The notes under the pieces are model-generated. The model saw nothing but the letters and a program-made list of their open reading frames with translations. It was not told where the DNA came from and searched no databases. Shown in pieces: positions 48,747 through 59,267 of a stretch of 64,000 nucleotides of DNA. This stretch comes from Streptomyces sp. NBC_00370 (GTDB lineage Bacteria; Actinomycetota; Actinomycetes; Streptomycetales; Streptomycetaceae). Made by a program: the position numbers and the translations under genes. How positions within the stretch are numbered: the stretch's first letter is position 1; each line of letters starts with the position of its first letter. The DNA is taken from the NCBI RefSeq assembly GCF_036084755.1, contig NZ_CP107968.1, positions 6,518,001 to 6,582,000 of the forward strand. Direction: 5' to 3'.

Positions 48747-49988
48747 ATGAAGCGTCTTCGTGCTCTCCTCTGCGGCGCGGCGACCGCCGCGCTCGCCACG
48801 GCCGGCCTTGCCGCCTTCGCTACCGGCCAGGCGGCCGGAGCGACGGCGTCCGCCGACGCGGCAGCGCTCAGCAATCGCTGGTACGCCGCAGCGCCTTATC
48901 TGATGCCCCTCGACAACAACCCGCCCAACGCCGGCGCCATCATGGACGCCACCGGACTGAAGGCGTTCCAACTCGCGTTCATCCTCGCCCCCAACGGTGG
49001 TGGCTGCAGCCCGACCTGGGGCGGCACGGCGCCCGTCGCCAACGACACGGCGGTCGGGGGGGTCATCAACTCCATCCGGGCCAAGGGCGGAGACGTGTCC
49101 GTCTCCATCGGCGGCTACGGCGGTACCAAACTCGGCCAGGCGTGCGCCACTTCGGAGGCCACGGCCGCCGCGTACCAGCAGGTCGTGACCAAGTACCAGC
49201 TCAAGGCCATCGACTTCGACCTCGAAGAGCCGGAGTACGAGAACACCGCGGCCGTCGCGCACGAGATCGGCGCCGCCAAGATCCTCCAGCAGAACAACCC
49301 CGGCCTGTATGTCTCCGTCACCACGGCCGGCACGGCGGCGGGCACCGGCTGGTTCGGCACCCAGATGCTGAACGAGGCCAAGGCACAGGGCTTCACACCG
49401 AACAACTTCTCCATCATGCCGTTCGACGGCGGGTTCAACGGCGCGGCCTCGCAGACCTCCGCGCTGACGAACTTCAACTCGATCCTCCGCTCCACCTTCG
49501 GCTGGAGCGAGGCGACCGCCTACGCCCACGAGGGCTTCTCCGGAATGAACGGCCGCAGCGACACCGGCGAGTACTTCAGCCAGGCCGACTTCCAGACGGT
49601 CCTCGACTTCGCGACCAGCCACGGCATGGACCGGTTCACCTTCTGGTCGCTCAACCGCGACCGGCAGTGCACACCGGCCGACAACAACGGCGCGACGTCC
49701 GGCACCTGCAGCAGTGTGCCGCAGGCCGCCTGGGACTTCGCGAAGTACTCGGTGAAGTTCGCGGGGGCGACGCCGCCCACCAACCCGCCGACCGATCCGC
49801 CCACCGACCCGCCGACCAACCCGCCGGGGACCTGCACCACGACCCCGTGGAGCGCCACCACCGTGTACACGGGCGGCGAGGAGGTCTCGTACAGCGGCCA
49901 CAAGTGGAAGGCGCAGTGGTGGACCCAGAACGAGAAGCCGGGCTCGACCGGCGAGTGGGGTGCCTGGAAGGACGAGGGCACCTGCTGA
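48747..49988 (+). CDS. GH18 chitinase with C-terminal chitin-binding domain
   Basis: A 413-residue secreted enzyme: signal peptide of about 30-40 residues (MKRLRALLCGAATAALATAG), a GH18 barrel with SxGG (VSVSIGGYGG) and the catalytic motif DFDLEE (Asp156, Asp158, Glu160), a Pro-rich linker (PPTNPPTDPPTDPPTNPP) and a CBM5/12 domain from about residue 365 (WSATTVYTGGEEVSYSGHKWKAQWWTQ). It cleaves chitin to oligosaccharides outside the cell. ATG 48747 follows CAGGAGACC. The DasR-like site fits induction by chitin breakdown products. Confidence 0.94.
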   Translation: MKRLRALLCGAATAALATAGLAAFATGQAAGATASADAAALSNRWYAAAPYLMPLDNNPPNAGAIMDATGLKAFQLAFILAPNGGGCSPTWGGTAPVANDTAVGGVINSIRAKGGDVSVSIGGYGGTKLGQACATSEATAAAYQQVVTKYQLKAIDFDLEEPEYENTAAVAHEIGAAKILQQNNPGLYVSVTTAGTAAGTGWFGTQMLNEAKAQGFTPNNFSIMPFDGGFNGAASQTSALTNFNSILRSTFGWSEATAYAHEGFSGMNGRSDTGEYFSQADFQTVLDFATSHGMDRFTFWSLNRDRQCTPADNNGATSGTCSSVPQAAWDFAKYSVKFAGATPPTNPPTDPPTDPPTNPPGTCTTTPWSATTVYTGGEEVSYSGHKWKAQWWTQNEKPGSTGEWGAWKDEGTC

Positions 49989-49999
49989 ACTGACCGCCC

Positions 50000-50055
50000 C
50001 GGGTGCCCCGGTGGCCGGCGCGCGCCCCAGGGCCCGCCGGTCCCCGGGGCACCCG
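50000..50055. terminator. Bidirectional terminator between chitinase and PPOX genes
   Basis: CGGGTGCCCCGG (50000-50011) pairs perfectly with 50044-50055; an inner stem CCGGCG/CGCCGG (50015-50020, 50035-50040) adds stability. It lies between convergent genes. Confidence 0.85.
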
Positions 50056-50066
50056 CGCGTCACGCC

Positions 50067-50477
50067 TCAGGCGGCGGCGTTGCCCACGACGCGGTCGGGC
50101 GTGATGCGGATCACGACCCGGACGACCTCCGGCGGCAGCTGCAGGAACTCCTCGCCCGCGCCCGGCCCCGCGTACTTCTCGGCGAGTGAGACGGCCAGCG
50201 CGCGGCCGGTGTCCTCGGTGACGGTCGCGGCGCCGCGGATCTCGATGTACCGGAGCGGGTTGTCCTTGTCGAAGACGCTCAGACTGACGCGCGGCTCCTG
50301 CCGCAGGTTCTTCTCCTTGCGCCGCCCGGCGGCGGTGGAGATGACCACGTCGTCGCCGTCCCTGCCGACCCAGACGACGGACGTCTGCGGACTGCCGTCC
50401 GGGCTGACCGTGGCGAGGATCGCGTAGTTGGTGTCGTCGAGGATCTGGCGGGCGGCTTCGCTCAGCTGGGCAGACAT
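50067..50477 (-). CDS. PPOX class F420-dependent oxidoreductase
   Basis: A 136-residue split-barrel flavin/deazaflavin enzyme: YAILATVSPDGSPQTSVVWVGRDGD opening, VVISTAAGRRKEKNLRQEPRVSLSV and YIEIRGAATVTED. The spacing Lys-xxx-Asn-Leu and the TAAGRRK region is typical of the F420H2-dependent biliverdin/quinone reductase subgroup. Start ATG 50477. It stands alone, convergent with the chitinase gene. Confidence 0.9.
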   Translation of the reverse strand: MSAQLSEAARQILDDTNYAILATVSPDGSPQTSVVWVGRDGDDVVISTAAGRRKEKNLRQEPRVSLSVFDKDNPLRYIEIRGAATVTEDTGRALAVSLAEKYAGPGAGEEFLQLPPEVVRVVIRITPDRVVGNAAA

Positions 50478-50563
50478 GCCGTGGATCGTATCGGCGGCAT
50501 GCCGTCAAACTCCAGGGCGGGCGCCGTCACGCTCCAGGCGGGCCGGCTCAGGTGCGCGCCGGC

Positions 50564-51136
50564 TCAGGCGCGCGAGCGGCGGTGGGCCGCCACCCGCTCC
50601 CGCGTCGAGCAGCGGCGAGAGCAGTAGCGGCGTGGCGGGCCGCTTCCCTGCGTGAGGTACACGTTCCGGCAACTGGCCGACGCGCAGAGGCCGCCGGGCG
50701 GCCGCTGGTGGTCCCAGACGAGGACCGTCAGGGCCAGGCAGGAGGAGGCGAGGAACCACTCGCCCCAGGGCGCGTCGTCGTCGCTGTCGAGGTGGGGGTG
50801 CCAGGGCGAGAGACCGTCGTGCGCGGAGAGACGGACGGTGCCGACAGTGCGCCGGAGAAGCTGATTCAGCCGGGTCGCCGCGACGTCGACCTGGTCCGTG
50901 GTGAAGACCTCGCGCAGCAGCACGGCGGCGTCGCGCATCTCGGCGACGTCGGCCGGGGAGAGGTCGACGGAGCCGGTCTCGCCGTGCTCACGCAGCACTT
51001 CGGCGACCGCGTCGGCCGTCGGGCTCTCGCAGGCCAGGGCGTTGACGAGGGCGGCGGTCCGGCCGGCAACCGCCTGCACCGAATGCCGAGTTGACCAGTC
51101 GTCGTCTCTGAGGGGCACTCGACGAATGTAACGCAT
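50564..51136 (-). CDS. CGNR zinc-finger domain regulator
   Basis: A 190-residue protein with an N-terminal helical stress-linked (ABATE-like) region and a C-terminal CGNR zinc finger: LCASASCRNVYL, then RRYCSRRCSTRERVAAHR (four Cys, plus Arg residues for DNA). Streptomycete members are transcription factors near transporters. ATG 51136 is only 11 bp from the most upstream start of the divergent MFS gene, so it probably regulates that exporter. Confidence 0.88.
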   Translation of the reverse strand: MRYIRRVPLRDDDWSTRHSVQAVAGRTAALVNALACESPTADAVAEVLREHGETGSVDLSPADVAEMRDAAVLLREVFTTDQVDVAATRLNQLLRRTVGTVRLSAHDGLSPWHPHLDSDDDAPWGEWFLASSCLALTVLVWDHQRPPGGLCASASCRNVYLTQGSGPPRRYCSRRCSTRERVAAHRRSRA

Positions 51137-51147
51137 CTTGTGAAGTT

Positions 51148-52383
51148 TTGAGTTACCTCCGTAACGTGCTGTGGATGGGAAAGCGTTACGCGCTGTGGGG
51201 ATATGTCGCCGGGGCGGCCGCGGCCCGTACCGGGGACGAGATGTCGGGTCCGGCCCTGCTGCTGGCAGGACTCGCGGTCACCGGATCGGCGTCCGCCGCT
51301 TCGTCGCTCCTGGCGGGCCTCATGATCTCGGCGGCGATCGGTGGACCCGTCTTCGGCGTGGTGCTCGACAGGTCGCCCAGACCGGGCCGCCTGCTGGCCC
51401 GGGCCCTCATTGGTTACGCCGCGATGCTCCTGGTCGTCCTGGCCGCCCTGGGCCACGGTCCGGTCGCCGACACGGTCCTGATCGCGGTGTGCGCCGGGCT
51501 GCTGGGACCTGCCCTGTCCGGCGGGTGGACCTCGCAACTGCCCGGCGTCGTCGCCCGGGAGAGCCTGCCCCGCGCCAACGCGCTCGACGCGATGACCTTC
51601 AACCTCGCGAGCCTGGCGGGTCCGGCGCTGGCGGGGATCGTCGCCGGCCTGGCCGGGGCGTCCGCCGGTGTGATCGTGGCCGTCGCGCTGATCTGCCTCG
51701 CACTGCCCTCGGCACTCGCCCTGCCCCCGGCCCGGACGCCGGCCCAAGAACGGCCGGCCGCCTCGGTCGCCACCGACCTCGCCGCCGGACTGCGGGCCAT
51801 CACCGGCAACCGGCCACTGATCCGGGCGACCGTAACGTCGGTGGTCTCCTGCGCTGGCCAGGGCATGGTGATCGCGTGCACCCCGCTGATCGGACAGCGC
51901 AGCCTCGGCTCGGCCGATCGCGGAGCGCTCCTCCTCTCCCTGACAGCCGCCTCGGCACTCGCCGCCAACGCGGTACTGGCCCGCCACCCACGGCTGCTGC
52001 GCCCGGACACCGTCATCTGGTGCAGCACGCTCGTCCTCGCGGCGGCTTTCCTCCTCGCCGCGACAGGCCGGCCGGCCCTGCTCGTCACCGCGATGCTGAT
52101 CGCCGGCATCGGCGAGGGCCCGCAGCTCACAGCCCTCTTCGCGGTCCGCCACCGCGAAGCCCCCAGCCGACTGCGCGGCCAGGTCTTCACCACCGGCGCG
52201 AGCCTGAAGATCACCGGCTTCGCCATCGGCGCGGCCACAGCGGGCCCGCTAGCGGCCCGTTCACTCCCCGGCGCCCTCCTCACAGCCGCCGCACTCCAAC
52301 TCCTCGCAGCACTGTGCGCGGCCTGCTACCACCCAACCCGCCGCCGTGCCTCCGGACGCGGACCGGACAGGCCTGCTGCCTAG
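51148..52383 (+). CDS. MFS transporter
   Basis: A 411-residue membrane protein with about 12 hydrophobic segments (AGAAAARTGDEMSGPALLLAG, ALIGYAAMLLVVLAALG, etc.) and a central cytoplasmic loop (PARTPAQERPAAS). Multidrug-efflux-like. The start is uncertain: TTG 51148 lies in the palindromic promoter region; ATG 51175 (MGKRYALWGYVAG) would leave more room for the promoter. Likely controlled by the divergent CGNR regulator. Confidence 0.85.
   Translation: MSYLRNVLWMGKRYALWGYVAGAAAARTGDEMSGPALLLAGLAVTGSASAASSLLAGLMISAAIGGPVFGVVLDRSPRPGRLLARALIGYAAMLLVVLAALGHGPVADTVLIAVCAGLLGPALSGGWTSQLPGVVARESLPRANALDAMTFNLASLAGPALAGIVAGLAGASAGVIVAVALICLALPSALALPPARTPAQERPAASVATDLAAGLRAITGNRPLIRATVTSVVSCAGQGMVIACTPLIGQRSLGSADRGALLLSLTAASALAANAVLARHPRLLRPDTVIWCSTLVLAAAFLLAATGRPALLVTAMLIAGIGEGPQLTALFAVRHREAPSRLRGQVFTTGASLKITGFAIGAATAGPLAARSLPGALLTAAALQLLAALCAACYHPTRRRASGRGPDRPAA
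51152..51165. promoter_or_regulatory. Palindrome GTTAC-CTCC-GTAAC between CGNR and MFS genes
   Basis: Perfect 5-bp arms around a 4-bp spacer. GTAACG is also found at 51128-51133, and CGTTACG at 51183-51189, suggesting repeated half-sites for the CGNR regulator. It overlaps the first possible start of the MFS gene. Confidence 0.4.
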
Positions 52384-53126
52384 GAAGGGTCCCCGACGCG
52401 GGAGTTGTCCAGCGGGGTGCCGATGTGCAGGCCTTCGTCGAGCTTGGCAATCAGCGCGGGGGCCGATGCGGGCGCGTAGCGGGAGGCCCATTGTTCGGCG
52501 AGGGCGAGAAAACCGTTGAGCTTGTTGTGCACGGTCTGGAGAAGGTCCGGCAACTCGGCCACGGGAAGCTCGATGAATCGCTCTGCCGGTGTGTCCGTCT
52601 CCGGCCACACCCTGACGAGCGTTTCCTGCTGTTCGATGTGCGCGGCGGTGTCGTGGCCGAGCCAGAGCTCTTCGCCGTGCAGGAGGCCGAGCCAGTCGCG
52701 CCAGTTCTCCAGACCGAAGCAGCACCCCGGCTCGATCACGACGCCGGTCGCGGTGTCCTGCAGGAGGATGCCGCCCGGGGCTATGACGAGATCGACGTCC
52801 AGCAGCTCCTCGATACGTCGGATCCCGACTTCGGGGTCCGAGGCCCGGTCGTCGGAGTTGTAGCTGGTCAGGACGGCCATCGCTGTTCCGACTTCCAGCG
52901 GTGACAGGTGGCCGGAGAGGACCAGCAGGCGGTCCGCGCTCGGGGCGGCCGTGGGCCACAGGGCGAAGTCGACGGCATCATAGGTTTCCAGGACGGCATC
53001 CATGATCAGCACAGGCCCATTGTCGCCGTCCGGCGGCGGGCTTCCGACGGACGGGCTTCCGGCGGCAGGGGGGCGGTCAGGGATGACCGTGGACAGTGGG
53101 GCCAGACCCTCACGCCCTTGTTTCAA
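52380..53126 (-). CDS. Uncharacterised actinobacterial protein
   Basis: I do not recognise a named family. From TTG 53126 it would be 248 residues, overlapping the TetR stop (TTGA); ATG 53003 would give 207 residues and is where the ordered region begins (MDAVLETYDAVDFALWPTA). It is acidic, soluble, with no signal or membrane segment. A Trp/Gly-rich centre stands out (PGCCFGLENWRDWLGLLHGEELWLGHD), with an adjacent Cys pair, and a helical C-terminus. The layout resembles SUKH/immunity-type or SMI1-like small proteins only vaguely. It overlaps the MFS 3' end by 4 bases and may be co-transcribed with the TetR gene. Confidence 0.65.
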   Translation of the reverse strand: MKQGREGLAPLSTVIPDRPPAAGSPSVGSPPPDGDNGPVLIMDAVLETYDAVDFALWPTAAPSADRLLVLSGHLSPLEVGTAMAVLTSYNSDDRASDPEVGIRRIEELLDVDLVIAPGGILLQDTATGVVIEPGCCFGLENWRDWLGLLHGEELWLGHDTAAHIEQQETLVRVWPETDTPAERFIELPVAELPDLLQTVHNKLNGFLALAEQWASRYAPASAPALIAKLDEGLHIGTPLDNSRVGDPS

Positions 53127-53689
53127 CCCGCCGGATCTGTCAGGGCCTTGAACGCCGGGCGGAGCAGGCCGGCGATGCGGTCGGGTGGGGTGTCGCGAAG
53201 AGCGGCCAGGTCGAGGAACTGGTGGCCGATGGTGACGCCCAGCAGGGTGACGACGACCAGGGCGGCGCGCAGCTGGGGGTCTTCGGCTGCGGGCAGGGCA
53301 GCGCTGACGCTGTCGATCTGCCCGTCGAGGGCGGCGCGGACGTGGTCGGCCGCAGTCGGGTCGGTGAGCATGGAGCGCAACATCACCAGCGTGCCCTCGG
53401 GAAGACCCCCGAGCTTGAGGTCGAGCGTGGCCAGCAGCTGATCGACGAGCGCGTCGGTGTCAGTGGCCGCCGGCAGTGTGGGGACCGCCTGCACCGCGTG
53501 GGTGAAAAGCTCGCGCTTCGAGCCGAAGTACTGCATGACGAGAGCCGGGTCGACGCCTGCCGCGGTCGCCACGGCGCGGATGGTGGTGCGATCGAATCCC
53601 TTCTCGGCGAACAGCCCCCGGGCGCTGCTGAGGATGCGCAGTTCGGTGGCTCGGCGGCGGTCGGCGCGGGACCGGTGAGGGGAAGACAC
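53123..53689 (-). CDS. TetR family transcriptional regulator
   Basis: A 188-residue regulator: HTH TTIRAVATAAGVDPALVMQYFGSKRELF and a TetR_C_17-like domain (GGLPEGTLVMLRSMLTDPTAADHVRAAL). Start GTG 53689. It is divergent from the SnoaL-like gene and has a perfect 14-bp palindrome in the gap, so it probably represses that gene. Confidence 0.9.
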   Translation of the reverse strand: MSSPHRSRADRRRATELRILSSARGLFAEKGFDRTTIRAVATAAGVDPALVMQYFGSKRELFTHAVQAVPTLPAATDTDALVDQLLATLDLKLGGLPEGTLVMLRSMLTDPTAADHVRAALDGQIDSVSAALPAAEDPQLRAALVVVTLLGVTIGHQFLDLAALRDTPPDRIAGLLRPAFKALTDPAG

Positions 53690-53744
53690 CGATTCACTCT
53701 ACAGCCGTTGACCCAACCGTCGGCCGACTCTTACGGTGGCCTGG

Positions 53745-53758
53745 TCAACACGTGTTGA
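53745..53758. promoter_or_regulatory. Palindrome TCAACACGTGTTGA, probable TetR operator
   Basis: A 14-bp perfect palindrome located 18 bp before the SnoaL-like start and 55 bp from the TetR start, in their shared divergent promoter. Confidence 0.65.
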
Positions 53759-53776
53759 GCGAATGGAGTGATCCCT

Positions 53777-54202
53777 GTGCCGGACCTGGAGGCACCTGCC
53801 GTCCGCACCCCTCGCGAGGTGCTGGCCTGCTACTACCGGGCCATGCTCGACAAGTCCGCAGACGATCTCGCCGACCTGTATGCCGTGGACGCGGTGCACG
53901 AGTTCCCGTTCACCTCTCCCGGCTTTCCCGCGCGTTACGAGGGCCGCGAGGCGGTGCGTGCGGGATATCGGGCGGCGTGGGGAGCCAGCCCCGTCCAGGT
54001 GGAGGAGATCAGGAAGACCGCGGCTTACGAGACCGCCGATCCGGAAGTGATCATCGCTGAGCACGTGGTGGTAGGAACGCTGCCGACCGGTCGCACCACC
54101 TTCACCGTCCCCGGTCTCCTGGTGCTCCACGTCCACAACGGACTGATCACGCGCGTCCGCGACTACATGGACGGCCTGCGGGTCGCCGGTGCCGGAGAGT
54201 GA
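53777..54202 (+). CDS. SnoaL-like/NTF2-fold protein
   Basis: A 141-residue SnoaL_2-type protein: REVLACYYRAMLDKSADDLADLY, HEFPFTSPGFPARYEGREAVR and GLLVLHVHNGLITRVRDYMDG. Such folds serve as small isomerases or hydrolases or as ligand carriers. GTG 53777 is preferred (GGAG eight bases upstream); GTG 53768 would add three residues. Likely induced when the divergent TetR binds its ligand. Confidence 0.86.
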   Translation: MPDLEAPAVRTPREVLACYYRAMLDKSADDLADLYAVDAVHEFPFTSPGFPARYEGREAVRAGYRAAWGASPVQVEEIRKTAAYETADPEVIIAEHVVVGTLPTGRTTFTVPGLLVLHVHNGLITRVRDYMDGLRVAGAGE

Positions 54203-54293
54203 ATGCCGCTCCGGCCCCGGCTCGAACCCGGCCCGTCGCGGGGCGCGGTCAGGGAGGTCGGAGCATGACCGGGCGGCGGTCATGTACTACAGT

Positions 54294-54311
54294 TATCTCG
54301 ACATCGAGATA
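54294..54311. promoter_or_regulatory. Palindrome TATCTCGA-CA-TCGAGATA upstream of acnA
   Basis: Perfect 8-bp arms with a 2-bp spacer. Outer bases TATCTC/GAGATA and spacing match the palindrome at the XRE-MurA start (44284-44301), suggesting the same XRE-type protein binds both. Confidence 0.65.
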
Positions 54312-54342
54312 TCTGCCGAAGGCGTACCGCAGCCGTCAGTCG

Positions 54343-54362
54343 GTTAGGGTCACCTAACTTAG
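54343..54362. promoter_or_regulatory. Iron-box-like site upstream of acnA
   Basis: GTTAGG-GTCA-CCTAAC is a 16-bp dyad, and TTAGGGTCACCTAACTTAG (54344-54362) agrees with the DtxR/IdeR/DmdR consensus TTAGGTTAGCCTAACCTAA at about 13 of 19 positions. Iron control of aconitase would be sensible, since the enzyme carries a 4Fe-4S cluster. Confidence 0.5.
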
Positions 54363-54438
54363 CCATACCTTAGCGGATGGGCGACAGATCGAGGCGGCAG
54401 GATGCGGTAGTACGCGCACATTGATGAAGGAGACTGTC

Positions 54439-57150
<2,712 letters not shown>

Positions 57151-57169
57151 CCCAGCAGGTAAGACACAT

Positions 57170-57203
57170 TGAAGGGCCGCATCCTCCGGGGTGCGGCCCT
57201 TCA
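57170..57203 (+). terminator. acnA terminator
   Basis: TGAAGGGCCGCA (57170-57181) and TGCGGCCCTTCA (57192-57203) form a perfect 12-bp stem with a 10-base loop, 20 bp after the acnA stop. Confidence 0.88.
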
Positions 57204-57239
57204 TGCTGAGCCCGACCAAGGGCGGGGGAGACTGTGACC

Positions 57240-58595
57240 ATGGCTGATGCGCGGAGTGTGCTGGCGGGGCTGGGTGCGGTGTGTGCTGGTGTGTTGGGGG
57301 AGCACGGGTGTCCTTCCGTGTCCGTCGCCGTCGCCGAGCGTGGGGAGGTGGTGCTTGCCGAGGCTTTCGGGTTCGCCGATGTGGCTGCCGGGCGGGCCGC
57401 CTCGCCGCAGACCGCTTACGCGTTGGCGTCCATCAGCAAGCCGTTCACGGCGACGGCCGTGTGTGTCGCCGTCGACGAGGGGCTGATCGGTCTCGACGAG
57501 CCTGTGCCCGTGGCGGGCGATTCGCCGTGGGGTGAGCCGACGGTGCGTCAGTTGCTGCGGCATCGGGGCGGGTTCGGGATGCACTACGACTTTCACCACG
57601 GCGCCGACGAGCCCGCCGTCGACGCGGAGCGCTACGCGCGGCTCCGGCGTGCGCCGGGGTCCGGCTACGAGTACGCCAACCTCGGATTCCGGGCGCTGGG
57701 GCGGTTGTTGGAGAAGGCCGGCGGGCAGCCGCTCGGCTCGTTCGTGCGGGAGCGGGTCTTCGAGCCGCTCGGGTTGCGCAACTGCCTGCTGGCACCCGCC
57801 TATCCGGGGCCCGCACCGTCGGCGGTGCGGTACACGGTCGACGGCCGTCCGTATCCCCGTGTCATGGGCACCAGCCACCCCGGAGCCACCCTCGGCTGGG
57901 CGCCCGCGCCGGAACTCGCGCTCTTCGGCCAGTCGTACGCGCGGCTGCTGAAGCCCGCGACGGTCGCGGCCATGCGGGACGGGGTTCCGATCAACGCGCA
58001 GCTCGGGTACGGGCTCGGCTGGTGTGTGTCGTACGGGGGCGGGCCGTCGGTGATCAGCCACGGCGGCGGTATGGGCGGAGTGGCGGCGATGCTGGTCACG
58101 GTGCCCGACCGGGAGCTGTCGGTCGCCGTGCTGACCAACAGCACGAACAAGGCGGCCCGCGACGCGGTCGTCCAGTACGTGATGAGCGCGCTCGTACCGG
58201 ACTACCGGCCCGAGCTGATCTCGCCGCTGACCCAGGACGCGGCGCGCCCCGCCGAACTGCCGCCCGGTGTGTGGAGCGGCCGGATCGTGGCGCCAGAGCG
58301 GGACATCCCCACGGAGGTGCGCGTACTGCCGGACGGCGGCGTCGAGGTGAGCGTGGACGGCGAGCGGGTCACCGGACCCGCCGACGCGTCGGCCGAGTGG
58401 GACCTGCGGGCGGACCTCCCGCTCCAACTGCCCACCGCCGACGCCAGGCTGGGCGGTCCCCGGCTGGGGCTCGCGCTACGGCTCGACGGCGCGGGGCGCG
58501 AGCTGACGGGCGTCGCGTACGCGTACAAGAACGGCGACGCCGAGGGGCTGATGGGCAACTTCCTCTCGCACTCCTGCGAACTGACGCGCCGCTGA
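57240..58595 (+). CDS. Serine hydrolase, class C beta-lactamase/penicillin-binding-like
   Basis: A 451-residue soluble hydrolase with SISK (Ser-xx-Lys nucleophile, about residue 64), YEYAN (Tyr-x-Asn) and HGGG in place of KTG (VISHGGGMGG). A C-terminal beta domain of about 100 residues follows (WSGRIVAPERDIPTEVRVL). No signal peptide is seen, so cytoplasmic esterase, amidase or D-aminopeptidase activity is likelier than antibiotic resistance. ATG 57240 has GGGGGAG nine bases upstream; GTG 57234 is possible. Confidence 0.88.
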   Translation: MADARSVLAGLGAVCAGVLGEHGCPSVSVAVAERGEVVLAEAFGFADVAAGRAASPQTAYALASISKPFTATAVCVAVDEGLIGLDEPVPVAGDSPWGEPTVRQLLRHRGGFGMHYDFHHGADEPAVDAERYARLRRAPGSGYEYANLGFRALGRLLEKAGGQPLGSFVRERVFEPLGLRNCLLAPAYPGPAPSAVRYTVDGRPYPRVMGTSHPGATLGWAPAPELALFGQSYARLLKPATVAAMRDGVPINAQLGYGLGWCVSYGGGPSVISHGGGMGGVAAMLVTVPDRELSVAVLTNSTNKAARDAVVQYVMSALVPDYRPELISPLTQDAARPAELPPGVWSGRIVAPERDIPTEVRVLPDGGVEVSVDGERVTGPADASAEWDLRADLPLQLPTADARLGGPRLGLALRLDGAGRELTGVAYAYKNGDAEGLMGNFLSHSCELTRR

Positions 58596-58653
58596 AACCA
58601 GAACGGCACTCCCCGCGTCCGATGCACGGACGGAGGTCGGGCGGGGGAGTGTC

Positions 58654-59124
58654 GTGGGGCGTCAACAGTGGTCGCGGGCAGGCGCGTTACTGATCGCCGT
58701 CGTGCTGCTGCCCGTGGTCTGCGGCTGCGGTGCCGACGTACAGGGTGACCGGGCGGAGCCGGCCGACCGGCCCCACCGGCCCGTCGAGGTGCACACCCTG
58801 ACCCCCGGCTTCGCACACGCCGCCCCACTGCCGCTGCTGTCCGCCGACAAGGCCGCAGGACTGACCGGACTGCCCTGGGCATCGGTCGACCACCGCACCG
58901 CCCCCGACGGCACCCTGCGGCTGACGGCCGACACCGGTGGCTGCGTCCGGCTCGTGGGGGCCCGTGCCGTGCGCGAGGGCGCCGCCGCCCGGCTGGCGCT
59001 GCTCGTACGGCCGCCGGCGGCCGGGACCCGGTGCGCGATGCGGCGGATGACCGGACTGTTCACCGTGCGGCTGCCCATGGCCCTGCGCGGGCTGCCGGTC
59101 ACCCACGCACCCACCAGGCCGTAG
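58654..59124 (+). CDS. Small secreted lipoprotein of unknown function
   Basis: A 156-residue protein with an N-terminal hydrophobic leader (ALLIAVVLLPVVCGCG) that includes a lipobox-like V-C-G-C; the second Cys (about residue 25) would be lipidated. The mature domain is Pro-rich then compact with two Cys (GGCVRL, GTRCAM), perhaps a disulfide. GTG 58654 has GGGGGAG upstream. No family recognised. It sits between the serine hydrolase and the MFS exporter genes. Confidence 0.68.
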   Translation: MGRQQWSRAGALLIAVVLLPVVCGCGADVQGDRAEPADRPHRPVEVHTLTPGFAHAAPLPLLSADKAAGLTGLPWASVDHRTAPDGTLRLTADTGGCVRLVGARAVREGAAARLALLVRPPAAGTRCAMRRMTGLFTVRLPMALRGLPVTHAPTRP

Positions 59125-59181
59125 CGCCCCTCAGTAGGCCGTAGCGCCCCCCTCAGCCCATTTTGACCCGGCGGCGCAACC

Positions 59182-59214
59182 ATGTCATCGTATGTAGACA
59201 TCATGCGATGACAT
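59182..59214. promoter_or_regulatory. Inverted repeat ATGTCATCG-N15-CGATGACAT upstream of the MFS gene
   Basis: Perfect 9-bp arms, with a second smaller palindrome ATGTAGACAT (59192-59201) inside. It lies 54 bp before the MFS start and is probably the operator of the TetR encoded just after the MFS gene. Confidence 0.65.
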
Positions 59215-59267
59215 CGCTTGTGGACTTGTGGATTTGCGGACATGTGGGAGCGAGCACCGACGTGAAC

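Noticed and set aside
57240..58595. Antibiotic-resistance beta-lactamase
   Set aside because: No signal peptide, HGGG instead of KTG and an extra C-terminal domain point to the esterase/peptidase side of the family.
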